From positions 1-64,000 of the forward strand of contig JADGDU010000019.1 of the NCBI GenBank assembly GCA_016744705.1: a DNA stretch of 64,000 bases, in the 5' to 3' direction. The position numbers and the translations under genes were made by a program. Shown piece by piece: positions 11,059 to 20,180 of this stretch (position 1 is its first letter; the number at the start of each line of letters is the position of its first letter). The stretch is from Candidatus Krumholzibacteriia bacterium (GTDB lineage Bacteria; Krumholzibacteriota; Krumholzibacteriia; LZORAL124-64-63). Under the pieces are notes generated by a model that was not told the origin of the DNA, did no database searches, and saw only the letters and a list, made by a program, of their open reading frames with translations.

Positions 11059-11522
11059 AGGCGCTCTCCAAGAGGGGCATTAGTGTCTAAAAACGGAAAG
11101 TTATTGGTAAAGTTATCCACAAAACCAAAAACAAACAAGCTGTTGCACTGTAAAGGATAAAGTCTTCCCTGGTGTCGTATATATTTAGTTATCCACAAAT
11201 GTAACAGTGTGTGGATAACTGGATACGAACGACTATTGGTTTTTCTCCACCTGGGGAGAAGTTAGCATGGTGGATGGTGCCCATCAAGCGAATTCTTCCT
11301 TGGATTTTCTTGTCTTGAGCTAACCCGTTGATTTTCAGAAAGCTAAAAATTATCACCACTTGAAAGGAAATCAGCTCCCGGAAGGTGGCCTTTTTTTTGG
11401 AAGGAGTTTTTAAAAAAAAGGTAACGATTTGGGTGTTGGTAACCATGCATTTCTCTTGACACTCAGCCACATTCCCGTTAGCTTGTTCCGCTGAAACAAA
11501 AACCATCAAGAAGGAGAGTTCC
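11059..11522. promoter_or_regulatory. dnaA-rpmH divergent control region with DnaA boxes
   Basis: Three perfect DnaA boxes lie at 11113-11121, 11189-11197 (forward TTATCCACA) and 11210-11218 (reverse). They sit upstream of dnaA and may repress it or form the second half of a bipartite origin, as incC does in Bacillus subtilis. The right half carries candidate rpmH promoters. A 106-residue frame on the minus strand at 11189-11509 covers both the boxes and the rpmH leader and is not believed. Otherwise no gene is seen. Confidence 0.7.
11456..11484 (+). promoter_or_regulatory. Candidate rpmH promoter
   Basis: A perfect -35 box TTGACA (11456-11461) is followed after 17 bases by TAGCTT (11479-11484), a weak -10. 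The predicted transcript would start about 30 bases before the rpmH GTG. A second candidate, TTGATT-17-TATCAC at 11328-11356, lies further upstream. These are sequence matches only. Confidence 0.4.
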
Positions 11523-11657
11523 GTGAAACGGACATTTCAACCAAGTAATGTAAAACGCGCTCACCGCCACGGCTTCCGTAAACGGATGTCCACCAAGGCT
11601 GGTCGCCATGTTTTGCAGCGTCGTCGCGCAAAAGGCCGCAAACGCCTTTGTGCATAA
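11523..11657 (+). CDS. rpmH: 50S ribosomal protein L34
   Basis: A 44-residue basic ribosomal protein. Translation from the GTG at 11523 gives [20 protein letters not shown] followed by [22 protein letters not shown], which is an unmistakable L34 sequence. The ribosome binding site AAGGAGA lies 6-12 bases upstream. It is the first gene of the rightward cluster rpmH-rnpA-yidD-yidC-jag, the standard partner set next to dnaA. Confidence 0.97.
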   Translation: MKRTFQPSNVKRAHRHGFRKRMSTKAGRHVLQRRRAKGRKRLCA

Positions 11658-11707
11658 ATTGTTGAGTCAAGGATGCTAATTCCGTTTCCCGTACCGGGGT
11701 ATTTGAA

Positions 11708-12088
11708 TTGAATTGGCCATCCTTAACAAAACAAAGCGAATTCCAAAAGGTCTACGGCAATGGCACCAAAAGAGTTGGTCGCCTAGTCGTAGTTTACCTG
11801 TTGTCAGCCAATGATTTTGGTAGCGGGGTAGTGGCCAGCCGTAAAGTTGGTGGTGCTGTCCAGCGAAATAGAGCCAAACGTCTCATGCGTGAAGCACGCA
11901 GGAACGGGTCTTTGGGTTCTGAATCAAAAGTCCTTGGCTTATGCGAGAGGTTTTTTCCGGCTGAGATGGGGGAGTCCTTATCTAATGACGGAGGGACCGG
12001 CCTGTGGGTTGTCCTGGTTGCCCGGCACCGTATTTTGCGTGCCTCTGCCCTGGAAGTCAGGGACGAACTGGAAACCTTGTTAAAGTGA
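11708..12088 (+). CDS. rnpA: Ribonuclease P protein component
   Basis: The protein cofactor of RNase P, which binds the 5' leader of pre-tRNA and assists the catalytic RNA. The conserved RNR motif is present as SRKVGGAVQRNRAKRLMREA (residues 45-64), preceded by the beta-strand core LVVVYLL and followed by a VLVARHRI block. Its 126 residues fit the family. The start is assigned to a TTG at 11708, about 50 bp after rpmH; no better in-frame start or strong ribosome binding site is visible, so the first few residues are uncertain. Confidence 0.92.
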   Translation: MNWPSLTKQSEFQKVYGNGTKRVGRLVVVYLLSANDFGSGVVASRKVGGAVQRNRAKRLMREARRNGSLGSESKVLGLCERFFPAEMGESLSNDGGTGLWVVLVARHRILRASALEVRDELETLLK

Positions 12089-12251
12089 CGGCTTGCCCGT
12101 TGTTCAAATTACCGTAGGGTCGGTTGCTTTGTGATTTTTTCTTTCTGATCCCCTTTTATCCGGGTCCAATCTCCTAACAGGTGTCTGATCGCCTCATCCG
12201 GCTCTGGCCGGCATTCTTTATGTCCTGAGGCAGGGCGCCAGTGGGTAATTT

Positions 12252-12542
12252 ATGTGGCGTGTGCCATATTTTCTGATCCAGGTGTACCGTCGATTGATTT
12301 CGCCGGTGCTTCCTTCAACTTGTCGGTTTCATCCCAGTTGCTCCGCTTACGGAGCCGAAGCGTACCAAACCTTCGGTTTTTTTAAGGGAAGCTGGCTAAC
12401 AATCCGTCGAGTTGTGCGATGCCACCCATGGCATCCTGGTGGATTTGATCCCGTACCCCCGGCGACATGTTCTTCTCATGAGGAAACAAGCTTTCCCCAC
12501 ATTCACCCCTCTCATCAAAATGGAGACTCCGCCCATGGATAG
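12252..12542 (+). CDS. yidD: Membrane protein insertion efficiency factor YidD
   Basis: A 96-residue protein of the YidD family, a small membrane-associated protein that aids YidC-dependent insertion. The conserved blocks [24 protein letters not shown], quoted here as residues 8-31 in outline only, and the family-defining [14 protein letters not shown] (57-70) are complete with both Cys residues. The C-terminal tail after residue 70 is not conserved and overlaps the yidC start by 8 bp, suggesting translational coupling. The gap of about 160 bp from rnpA has no clear gene. Confidence 0.92.
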   Translation: MWRVPYFLIQVYRRLISPVLPSTCRFHPSCSAYGAEAYQTFGFFKGSWLTIRRVVRCHPWHPGGFDPVPPATCSSHEETSFPHIHPSHQNGDSAHG

Positions 12543-14325
12543 GCGCACAGCCCTGGCTTTTGCCTTAATTTTTCTTATTCTGGTTGGCTCACAGTACTTA
12601 ATGCCCAAACTCTTTCCTGCTGCGGAACAGCCAGCTGAGGCCGATTCCACAGTCGTTGTTGCTGATATTCCGGAAACAGTACATTCAACTCCGGATCCTT
12701 TGGTAATCGACGATTCTTCTGAATCCGGTTTTGCCGAAATTGAAACTCCTGCCAATGGGCCCACTACCCTTGATCAAGCCCTTCGCTTGAAATCCGGTGC
12801 TGTGGAAAAGCGGGTCACAGTATCAACCCCATTATACCGACTGGAAATTTCCAGCCGTGGGGGACGCGTGGTCAGTTTTGAAACTCTCGAACACGCACAC
12901 TTTGAAGGTGGACCTGTCCAATTAGTCCCTTCTGAAATTCCTGCCAATGGTCTCGATGCCTTAGTTTTCCGAGCTGGTGAAATCAATCTTGGTGAAGCCA
13001 ACTTCAGAATTGATAACCCCACCAATATTGATATCCACGAAGGTGAAAACGAGCACAGCCTTGTGCTTGTAGCAGAGACAACGGGTGGCCTGGCTGTGCA
13101 AAAGGTCCTCACCTTTCATGCAGAGACTTATGGTATAGATGTTGCATATTCTTTGGTGAAAACGAGTTCCGGACCGTCTCAGGCGTCTTTGAATTTGTTG
13201 GGAAACCCTGAAAGCTTCCGTTTTGGCTGGAATCAGGGCATCACCATGACCGAGCGTATCCAGCGCATGGAAGAACCTGCCATGCGATCATTATCCTTGG
13301 TTGGTGATCAATTTGAATCCAAGAAATTGGATGGCCTGAAAAAGAATCTTGAAAAAGTTCAGGGTTATTACCGCGGATCAGTTCATTATGCTGCGGTTCA
13401 GAATAAGTATTTTACGATTTTCGGTATTGTTCCCCAGGATAATGGTGTGGTTGAGGGAGCAATTCGTTTGAGTGGTGACAAAGACCTGATGGCTCAGTCA
13501 TGGGCCATTGAAGTGCCCGCACTTCGTGGCACGGGTTCTGAAATCGCTACCGCCAAATTGCACCTTTTCATTGGCCCGGCCGATGAAGAATTGGTGCATG
13601 TTTATGGTCAGGACATTGAAAAAGGCATCGATCTGGGTATGAAAATTATTCGTCCCCTTTCGAGCCTGGTTCTGTCGCTGATGGGTTGGATGCATGGCTT
13701 CATCCCGAATTACGGAATCATTATCATTCTGTTTTCGGTTATCACCAAGTTGGCTTTTTACCCCTTGTCAAAAGCCCAGACAACGTCCATGAAGCGGATG
13801 CAGGAAATCCAACCCAAAATCAAGGAGCTTCAGGAGAAGTTTAAAAACGACAAAGAAAAACTTAACGCAGCAACCATGAAACTATATCAAGAGGAAAAAG
13901 TGAATCCTCTTGCCGGTTGCTTGCCAATGGTTCTTCAGATGCCCGTTTTCTTCGCCCTGTATCAGGCCTTGAATCACACCATCGCATTGCGCGGACAGCC
14001 TTTTGTGCTGTGGATCACTGACTTGTCGCAGCCGGATTCTTTGTTCCAGCTGCCGTTTGAGTTGCCCATGCTTGGGGGCGACTTCAACGTTTTACCGATC
14101 CTTATGTCCGTAGCCATGTATTTTCAGACCAAACTCACACCCAGCACAGGTGGTGGCCAAATGGCCATGATGAACACTATGTTGCCGTTGGTTATGGTCT
14201 TCATTTTCTACAATATGCCGTCCGGACTGGTCCTTTATTGGCTCGTGAACACCATTATGCAGGTGTACCAATCCTGGAGAATCCACACACAGGCGGCCAC
14301 TGATCAAGGAGTGCAAGCAGCATGA
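12535..14325 (+). CDS. yidC: Membrane protein insertase YidC
   Basis: Inserts and folds inner-membrane proteins, alone or with SecYEG. The 596-residue Gram-negative form has an N-terminal transmembrane segment ([19 protein letters not shown]), a large periplasmic beta-sandwich domain (about 45-340), then the conserved insertase core with [10 protein letters not shown], the coiled-coil cytoplasmic hairpin rich in Lys/Glu after [18 protein letters not shown], and the later membrane segments around [21 protein letters not shown]. The ATG at 12535 is chosen because GGAG sits 9 bases upstream and the protein then begins with the family motif MDRRT. The stop overlaps jag by 4 bp. Confidence 0.96.
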   Translation: MDRRTALAFALIFLILVGSQYLMPKLFPAAEQPAEADSTVVVADIPETVHSTPDPLVIDDSSESGFAEIETPANGPTTLDQALRLKSGAVEKRVTVSTPLYRLEISSRGGRVVSFETLEHAHFEGGPVQLVPSEIPANGLDALVFRAGEINLGEANFRIDNPTNIDIHEGENEHSLVLVAETTGGLAVQKVLTFHAETYGIDVAYSLVKTSSGPSQASLNLLGNPESFRFGWNQGITMTERIQRMEEPAMRSLSLVGDQFESKKLDGLKKNLEKVQGYYRGSVHYAAVQNKYFTIFGIVPQDNGVVEGAIRLSGDKDLMAQSWAIEVPALRGTGSEIATAKLHLFIGPADEELVHVYGQDIEKGIDLGMKIIRPLSSLVLSLMGWMHGFIPNYGIIIILFSVITKLAFYPLSKAQTTSMKRMQEIQPKIKELQEKFKNDKEKLNAATMKLYQEEKVNPLAGCLPMVLQMPVFFALYQALNHTIALRGQPFVLWITDLSQPDSLFQLPFELPMLGGDFNVLPILMSVAMYFQTKLTPSTGGGQMAMMNTMLPLVMVFIFYNMPSGLVLYWLVNTIMQVYQSWRIHTQAATDQGVQAA

Positions 14326-15812
14326 ACGAAAAAATTGAAGCCCAGGGCAAAACCGTAGACGATGCGGTTAATGAAGCCCTGTTACGCCTGGGTGCCCGAC
14401 GTGACGAAGTTGATGTGACTGTTCTGGATGAACCCAAAAGTGGTTTTCTGGGATTGCTTGGTGGGCGTCCCGCCAAAGTAGAGGTCACTCGCAAAAGGAA
14501 TAGCCGTCGGGGCCAACGCCAAACATCCAACAACCAGCAGGCCCACGAATTTGGTGATAACCAAAGATCCGGCCGCAACCGCAAAAGTGGTGGGCGTAAT
14601 AACGGCAATAACAACAACAATGGCGGCAGAGGTGGAAACCGAAACCAGAAAGATAACCCTCGGGCTGCTCGTGTAGCTCCTGAAGGCAACAACGCCCCTA
14701 ACGAGAACAACCAGGGTGGCGACAATCGCCAACCCAGGCGGGAAAATGATCGTTCCAGCCGTAACCGCCGACCTCGCCAACAAAAGGGCGAACGGCAGGA
14801 CAACCGCCGGAATAACAATCAGAATGCTTCCCAAAATCAAAACGCAGCCAACAACCAAAATGCCGCCAGAACCCCTGAGGTAAACGGCAACCGAAACTCC
14901 GAGAATCAAGCCCAGGAGCCCCGCCAGGAAAGACGTCCACGGAACGAACGTCGCCCACGCAACAGCAGGCCGGTTCGGGGAGAACGTCGTCCTCAGGCCG
15001 AAGCTGCAGCTCCTCAGAATGCACCGGAACAAAATCAGAACCGTTCCCGGAACGAAAACCAAAACCGCCCCAAACGCGATGACCGTGGGCCTCGTCCTTC
15101 TCGGAATAATCGTCCAGAAAAGCGCGAACCCAGGGCCGCTCGGGTTCAGAACACCGTCCCGGACGATATCATCGTCACAGGTATCAGCGCTGGAAAATAT
15201 GCCAAGCCTCTGCGTGGCATTCCTGCTGAAGAGTTGAATAGCAATCTTGAAACAATGACCAGTGGCTTGTTGGTCAGGGCTGGCTTTCCTTCCCGGTGCG
15301 AAGTGAAAGACGGCGAATACCAACAAGTGCGTGTCTCTACTGACGATGAAAGTGCTGGCATGCTCATTGGGCGTCACGGTGCTACCATTGATTCTGTGGA
15401 ACACCTGGTCGAACGCATGATCAGCATGGCTGTTGGTGACCGGGTTAAAATGAACCTGGACATCAATAACTATCGCCATCGTCGCCACGAAACCTTGCTT
15501 GAAAGAGTTGAGGAGGCCGTGGCCCAGGTGCGTGAGACCGGAAAGACTTATCATGTGGAGCCCTTGAATGCTCGGGAGCGCCGCATCGTTCATTTGGCGG
15601 TGGAAGAGTTTGAAGGTCTCCGGACCTTCACCATGGACAGCCACCGTGGCCGCCACGTGATCATTGCTCTCGATAACGAAAATAAAGAAGAAGCGGCCCA
15701 GGATTCCGCTGCCACTGATTCCAGTGCTGAAGTAGAATCCGCCGAAGCAACGAACACCGAAGCAGAGTCCATTGATGTTGAGATCTATGAGGAAGAACGT
15801 CCTCAGGACTAG
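14322..15812 (+). CDS. jag: Jag/KhpB RNA-binding protein with long disordered insert
   Basis: An RNA-binding protein of the Jag (SpoIIIJ-associated, KhpB) family, 496 residues. The N-terminal Jag domain (1-58) contains DEPKSGFLGLLGGRPAKVEV. Residues about 60-285 form an unusually long low-complexity region made almost entirely of Asn, Arg, Gln, Pro and Gly with repeated RRPRN/NQN patterns. The KH domain follows with its GxxG loop in GMLIGRHGATID, then the R3H domain with ARERRIVHLAVEEF and a short acidic tail rich in Glu/Ser. Typical family members are about 200-300 residues. The ATGA overlap with yidC indicates coupling. The insert could drive RNA binding or condensate formation; that is inference. 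Confidence 0.9.
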   Translation: MNEKIEAQGKTVDDAVNEALLRLGARRDEVDVTVLDEPKSGFLGLLGGRPAKVEVTRKRNSRRGQRQTSNNQQAHEFGDNQRSGRNRKSGGRNNGNNNNNGGRGGNRNQKDNPRAARVAPEGNNAPNENNQGGDNRQPRRENDRSSRNRRPRQQKGERQDNRRNNNQNASQNQNAANNQNAARTPEVNGNRNSENQAQEPRQERRPRNERRPRNSRPVRGERRPQAEAAAPQNAPEQNQNRSRNENQNRPKRDDRGPRPSRNNRPEKREPRAARVQNTVPDDIIVTGISAGKYAKPLRGIPAEELNSNLETMTSGLLVRAGFPSRCEVKDGEYQQVRVSTDDESAGMLIGRHGATIDSVEHLVERMISMAVGDRVKMNLDINNYRHRRHETLLERVEEAVAQVRETGKTYHVEPLNARERRIVHLAVEEFEGLRTFTMDSHRGRHVIIALDNENKEEAAQDSAATDSSAEVESAEATNTEAESIDVEIYEEERPQD

Positions 15813-15832
15813 TTTTACCTCGTGATTCTGAA

Positions 15833-15863
15833 GGGCGGTGCTTTTTTGGCGCCGTCCTTTTTT
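15833..15863 (+). terminator. Rho-independent terminator after jag
   Basis: GGGCGGTGC pairs with GCGCCGTCC (two G-T wobbles) around a T-rich loop and is followed by six T. It lies 20 bases after the jag stop and ends the rpmH-rnpA-yidD-yidC-jag unit. The mnmE start is only 35 bases further on, so mnmE must have its own promoter nearby or rely on readthrough. Confidence 0.75.
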
Positions 15864-15897
15864 CACACCCAGCTTACGATTGTGTGGTGAGTTCCTC

Positions 15898-17280
15898 GTG
15901 TTTGAAGATACAATTGTTGCCATCGCGACCCCCGAAGGCCAGGGGGGCGTGGCCATGGTTCGCCTCAGTGGATCCAACGCTTTGAATATTGCCTCTTTGG
16001 TTTTTAAGCCTGGTTTCGGAGATGTTATTAAGAGCCACCACGCTGTATACGGTATACTTGAGTGGCCAGATGGGAAATCAGATAACCAAACGGGCTTAGA
16101 GGGTGTTATTGATCAAGTAATTGCCCTTCCTATGTTGGGGCCTAATAGCTTCACTGGCGAAGACACTGTTGAATTTTTCTGTCACGGGGGTGTGGTTGTT
16201 TCTCGTTTGGTAGTCTCTGCCTGTCGCTTGGCCGGAGCCCGTCCTGCTACCGCTGGTGAGTTTTCACGCCGGGCCTTCCTACAGGGAAAGATGAGCCTGG
16301 ACCAGGCTGAGGCTGTGGCCGATCTCATCCATGCCGAAAGTGATATGGCCGCCAGAGCCGCCATCCGCCAACTTCTTGGTGGACTGAACACCCAGCTTTC
16401 AGCCATCGAAAAACCACTTTTAGAACTCCTGGCCCAGCTCGAAGGCGGTCTGGAGTTCGTGGAAGAGGAGCACGCAGGGGTCAATTCCACTCAAATAGGC
16501 CGGGTTTTAAGTCAATCCATGCAGGGTATAACCCGGTTATTGGACCTCGCACCGGCCGGACGCCTACTCAGAGAGGGCATTCACGTGGTTTTGACGGGTG
16601 CGCCCAATGTGGGAAAGAGCTCTTTATTCAACCAATTGGTGGGCACTGATCGGGCCATTGTTGATGATGAAGCAGGCACCACCCGAGATGTCGTCACGGA
16701 ACGCATTGTGCGCCGAGGCCAGGTTTTTGTTCTCCATGACACCGCCGGTCTGCGCGTAGCTCCCGGCCGAGTTGAAAACAAAGGCATCGAAAGAACCCAT
16801 CAGGCCGTGGATCAGGCTGATATTGTTTTGGCTCTTTCGTTGCATAGTGAGGCCAAAAATGTCTCCTCTGAACTGTTAGAAAAACCATCCTCTGCTGCCG
16901 TCATTTCGGTGATGACAAAGTGTGATTTAGCCGTGGCAGATGGGTCTGCTTCTGCTTCGGTTTTGACTTCCAGTTCCACTGGCTTTGGAGTGGAGGAGTT
17001 GTGGGAAAAAATGGAAGAATCCGTTCAAAAATACGAACTGGATAAAGCCATTTCTTTGGGTGTCGTGATCAACGAAAGACACCGTTTCAAGTTGGAAAAC
17101 AGCCGTCTTGAATTGGGTCAGCTGTTAGAGGAATTTTCGGATCCTGACGCCATTCCCGGGGATGAAATAATCGGCACCTTATTGGCTTCAATTCTTTCTC
17201 AACTGGGTGAAATTTCCGGTCGTGTTTTTTCAGAACAGATTTTGGAATCTGTCTTTTCTCGTTTCTGTGTAGGGAAGTGA
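15898..17280 (+). CDS. mnmE: tRNA modification GTPase MnmE
   Basis: With MnmG it installs carboxymethylaminomethyl groups on U34 of certain tRNAs. The 460-residue protein has the N-terminal folate-binding domain (DTIVAIATPEGQGGVAMVRLSG), a helical middle and an inserted G domain with GAPNVGKSS, the switch region DEAGTTRDVV, DTAG and TKCD. It ends in FCVGK, the conserved C-terminal Cys motif. A GTG at 15898 with GGTGAG upstream is chosen; translation from farther upstream would run back into the terminator. The mnmG start is 4 bp after its stop. Confidence 0.96.
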   Translation: MFEDTIVAIATPEGQGGVAMVRLSGSNALNIASLVFKPGFGDVIKSHHAVYGILEWPDGKSDNQTGLEGVIDQVIALPMLGPNSFTGEDTVEFFCHGGVVVSRLVVSACRLAGARPATAGEFSRRAFLQGKMSLDQAEAVADLIHAESDMAARAAIRQLLGGLNTQLSAIEKPLLELLAQLEGGLEFVEEEHAGVNSTQIGRVLSQSMQGITRLLDLAPAGRLLREGIHVVLTGAPNVGKSSLFNQLVGTDRAIVDDEAGTTRDVVTERIVRRGQVFVLHDTAGLRVAPGRVENKGIERTHQAVDQADIVLALSLHSEAKNVSSELLEKPSSAAVISVMTKCDLAVADGSASASVLTSSSTGFGVEELWEKMEESVQKYELDKAISLGVVINERHRFKLENSRLELGQLLEEFSDPDAIPGDEIIGTLLASILSQLGEISGRVFSEQILESVFSRFCVGK

Positions 17281-17284
17281 TCTT

Positions 17285-19192
17285 TTGAGTCGGTTCGATT
17301 GCGATATCATTATTGTAGGTGGTGGACATGCTGGTGTGGAAGCGGCCTTGGCCTCCGCTCGCCTGGGTGCCAAAACCACTTTAGTAACCCACGACATTCA
17401 TGACATAGGGCGCATGCCTTGCAACCCCGCCATCGGGGGCTTGGGCAAGGGCCACCTTGTGCGGGAGATCGATATTCTGGGTGGTGAAATGGGTGTCGCC
17501 ATTGACCAAACAGGCATCCAGTTCCGCATTCTTAACATGAAAAAAGGCGCGGCTGTACAATCTCCTCGCGCTCAGGCTGACAAGGATGAATATCAAAAAT
17601 ACATGATGGAAGCCGTTCTGCGGCAAGAGAACCTGAGTGTTGTTGAAGATGATGCCAGCGGCCTTTTGGTCACACCCACTGAGGGGCCTTATGGCTTCGT
17701 GGTTGATGGCGTTAAGGTGTTGTCAGGTAAAGAGATAAAAGCACCAAGAGTGGTCCTTTGCAGCGGAACTTTTCTCAAAGGTCTGATGCATGTGGGAACG
17801 GAGCAAAAGGTAGGGGGACGTGAAGGAAGTGCCAGCAGTGAGAGGCTTAGCAAAGGCCTTGTGGATCTCGGTTTTAAGCTGCGCCGTCTAAAAACGGGTA
17901 CACCACCCAGGCTTGACGCCGACACTATCGACTTTTCAAAATTGAAGGTGCAACCAGGTGATGATAAGCCTGTTCCTTTTTCTTTCCGCACCAGGAATTT
18001 TGCGCCAACTCAGGTTGACTGTCACATGGCTTATACCCACCAGGGATCGCATGACATTATTTCTGCAAGCCTTGATCGTTCCCCTCTTTTTGCCGGAACT
18101 ATCGAAGGACAGGGTCCCCGCTATTGTCCCTCCATTGAAGACAAAGTTGTTCGTTTTGCCGACAAAGATCGCCACCTGCTTTTTCTCGAACCCGAAAGCT
18201 TAAGCAGTCGGGAAATCTATGTTAATGGGCTTTCTACGAGCCTACCTGCTGACATTCAGGAGGCTGTTGTACATTCCATTCCCGGACTCGAAAAAGCTAA
18301 AATTTTGCGCATGGGTTATGCCATTGAATACGACAGTGTTCCGTCTTGGCAAATCCACCAATCCCTCGAAACTAAAAATGTTCAGGGTTTGTATTTGGCG
18401 GGACAATTGCTTGGCACTTCTGGTTATGAAGAGGCTGCCGCTCAGGGGCTTGTGGCTGGTGTAAATGCGGTGCGTACATTGGGTGGGCAAGAGCCCATTA
18501 GTATTAAAAGAGACCAGGGTTATATCGGTGTTTTAGTTGATGATCTTGTGACGAAAAACATCGACGAACCTTACCGAATGTTCACCTCTCGTGCTGAGCA
18601 TCGTTTGCATCTTCGTTGTGACAATGCAGAGAGTCGGCTTGGTGGCCTTTCTCGTGAAATTGGCATACTCCCAGGCAAGTATTTGGATGAGTTAAGTGCC
18701 AGACAGGGTTTTGTTGAAAGCCTTGGTAAAATTACCCAACACCACAGCATTTACCTCAAGTCGCGTGATCGTCGCATTAAGGTTTCAGAATATTTTAAAT
18801 TCCCAAATATGGGCTGGAAAGACCTGAAACTAGAAACCCGCGTTGATGATGGTTTTTGGGAAGAGATTGATTGCGCATATAAGGAGTTAGTAAGTTGCTT
18901 GGGTTGCGAGGATGCAGTTCAAGCTGCTATGTACCAGGTAGAAACCGATATTCGTTATGGTGGGTATATAGCCAAACAAAGCCGGTTGCTGCACAGCCAA
19001 GAGCATTTGGACAATTTGGAGCTGCCTGCTGGTTTTGATTATATGCAATTGACTGCGTTAAGTTACGAGGCCCGTGAAAAACTTAATCGCATCCAGCCCA
19101 TGAATCTTGGCCAAGCGGGACGTATCGATGGAGTTCGTGCTGGCGATTTGGCTGTTTTGGTCGTCTATGTGAAAAGATTGAAGGGTGCTTAA
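17285..19192 (+). CDS. mnmG: tRNA uridine-5-carboxymethylaminomethyl enzyme MnmG
   Basis: The FAD-dependent partner of MnmE in tRNA wobble uridine modification. The 635-residue protein begins with the dinucleotide-binding motif VGGGHAGVEAALASARLG, followed by the family motif CNPAIGGLGKGHLVREID, PRAQADKDEYQ, and GTPPRL in the middle. The C-terminal helical domain includes LTALSYEAREKLNRIQP, the part that contacts MnmE and tRNA. The start is a TTG at 17285 with GGGAAG upstream inside the end of mnmE. The four-base spacing from mnmE indicates cotranscription. Confidence 0.96.
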   Translation: MSRFDCDIIIVGGGHAGVEAALASARLGAKTTLVTHDIHDIGRMPCNPAIGGLGKGHLVREIDILGGEMGVAIDQTGIQFRILNMKKGAAVQSPRAQADKDEYQKYMMEAVLRQENLSVVEDDASGLLVTPTEGPYGFVVDGVKVLSGKEIKAPRVVLCSGTFLKGLMHVGTEQKVGGREGSASSERLSKGLVDLGFKLRRLKTGTPPRLDADTIDFSKLKVQPGDDKPVPFSFRTRNFAPTQVDCHMAYTHQGSHDIISASLDRSPLFAGTIEGQGPRYCPSIEDKVVRFADKDRHLLFLEPESLSSREIYVNGLSTSLPADIQEAVVHSIPGLEKAKILRMGYAIEYDSVPSWQIHQSLETKNVQGLYLAGQLLGTSGYEEAAAQGLVAGVNAVRTLGGQEPISIKRDQGYIGVLVDDLVTKNIDEPYRMFTSRAEHRLHLRCDNAESRLGGLSREIGILPGKYLDELSARQGFVESLGKITQHHSIYLKSRDRRIKVSEYFKFPNMGWKDLKLETRVDDGFWEEIDCAYKELVSCLGCEDAVQAAMYQVETDIRYGGYIAKQSRLLHSQEHLDNLELPAGFDYMQLTALSYEAREKLNRIQPMNLGQAGRIDGVRAGDLAVLVVYVKRLKGA

Positions 19193-19193
19193 T

Positions 19194-19964
19194 GTGAATC
19201 ATCCCCAACCAGGTACAGGTTCCTTAAAGTTAATTAGCGCTTTCAGGGAAGAACTGTTTCGTTGGAATCGCCAAATAAACTTGGTCTCGCGTCAGGAAAC
19301 AAAAGACAGGCTTGAAGGTTTATTTGACCAGTGCATTGGTGGTGTCAATGTTATATCGGACGTTGTTGCCTCTCTTTGGGAAGAGTCGGGCTCTGATCTC
19401 TATTATTTCGACTTGGGTTCGGGTGGCGGTTTGCCCGGGGTTATTTGGCATATTCTTTTATCTGAAAGAACAGGACCTGGGGGACCGTTGGTTGGTGGTT
19501 CTGTTAAGAGCTGGATGGTTGAACCCCGTGAAAAGCGGGCTTGGTTTTTAAATCGGTTGAATCGTGTGCCCAAAATGCCTGCATTGAGTGTAGTGCATGG
19601 TCGGTGGGGGGAGGGACTCTCTCCAGATATAGATTTCGCTTCCCAGGGTGGGGTACCAACTGTTGCTGTTATTTCCTTAAAAGCCCTTCATTTGGACGAT
19701 GTTCAGGTTTTAGAGGGCCTTTTGTGGGCTTCAGCTGATCTTCCTGAGTGTTTACGAGTCATTATTGTTCGTTATTATCCTCCCCTTCAGGATTTTGATG
19801 CTGATTTGGTTGAGTCTTTAAAGATTCAATCGAAGGGTGGAGTTCATAAAATTGGTGGCTCCTCTTGCTACGGTCTTGGTGGTGAAGTGGTTCCGTTGGT
19901 CCAGCCCGGGGAGGGCTTGGCTTCTCTTGTTCTTGCTTCCTATGATGTGCGTGTTTCTTCTTAA
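19194..19964 (+). CDS. rsmG: 16S rRNA G527 methyltransferase RsmG
   Basis: A SAM-dependent methyltransferase, formerly GidB, that makes 7-methylguanosine at G527 of 16S rRNA. The early motif LFRWNRQINLVSR and the SAM-binding loop FDLGSGGGLPGV match the family; later blocks such as VEPREKRAWFLNRLNR also fit. At 256 residues it is longer than most, with an insert around GPGGPLVGGSVKS. The GTG at 19194 has AAGGG 8 bases upstream; a GTG at 19185 overlapping mnmG is the alternative. The gene is followed immediately by the parS sites and parA, a widespread arrangement. Confidence 0.88.
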   Translation: MNHPQPGTGSLKLISAFREELFRWNRQINLVSRQETKDRLEGLFDQCIGGVNVISDVVASLWEESGSDLYYFDLGSGGGLPGVIWHILLSERTGPGGPLVGGSVKSWMVEPREKRAWFLNRLNRVPKMPALSVVHGRWGEGLSPDIDFASQGGVPTVAVISLKALHLDDVQVLEGLLWASADLPECLRVIIVRYYPPLQDFDADLVESLKIQSKGGVHKIGGSSCYGLGGEVVPLVQPGEGLASLVLASYDVRVSS

Positions 19965-19965
19965 G

Positions 19966-19981
19966 TGTTCCACGTGGAACA
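19966..19981. promoter_or_regulatory. parS centromere-like site 1
   Basis: TGTTCCACGTGGAACA is a perfect 16-bp palindrome matching the ParB-binding parS consensus in the variant known from Pseudomonas. It starts two bases after the rsmG stop. Confidence 0.93.
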
Positions 19982-19992
19982 CTGTTTTTCTT

Positions 19993-20008
19993 TGTTCCAC
20001 GTGGAACA
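19993..20008. promoter_or_regulatory. parS centromere-like site 2
   Basis: A second perfect TGTTCCACGTGGAACA, with its centre 27 bp from the first (about two and a half helical turns). The palindrome extends by two flanking bases on each side. Two adjacent sites would nucleate ParB spreading just upstream of the parAB operon. Confidence 0.93.
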
Positions 20009-20033
20009 AAGAAATCTATTCAGTCACACTCTC

Positions 20034-20063
20034 TTGACGTGGACACCCTCAATCCGGTACATT
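20034..20063 (+). promoter_or_regulatory. Candidate parAB promoter
   Basis: TTGACG (20034-20039) and TACATT (20058-20063) are separated by 18 bases and lie between the parS pair and parA. ParB bound to parS 26 bases upstream could influence it. Sequence match only. Confidence 0.4.
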
Positions 20064-20180
20064 GTCCTTCTTGATCACTGAAAAAAACGTGTTCATAGCC
20101 CTTTTTTATTCCCTTCAGGTAAATTTTTTAGAGCTTTGCCTGACTGGAACTTCACCAAATAGAGAAAAATGGAGCCATTT

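Noticed and set aside
11189..11509. 106-residue minus-strand frame in the dnaA-rpmH gap
   Set aside because: It spans the DnaA boxes and the rpmH promoter and leader, with no recognisable similarity.
14382..15977. Long minus-strand frame (531 aa) opposite jag
   Set aside because: Mirror of the Asn/Arg-rich Jag insert; repeated Val/Gly-rich translation with no domain, while the plus-strand gene is clearly real.
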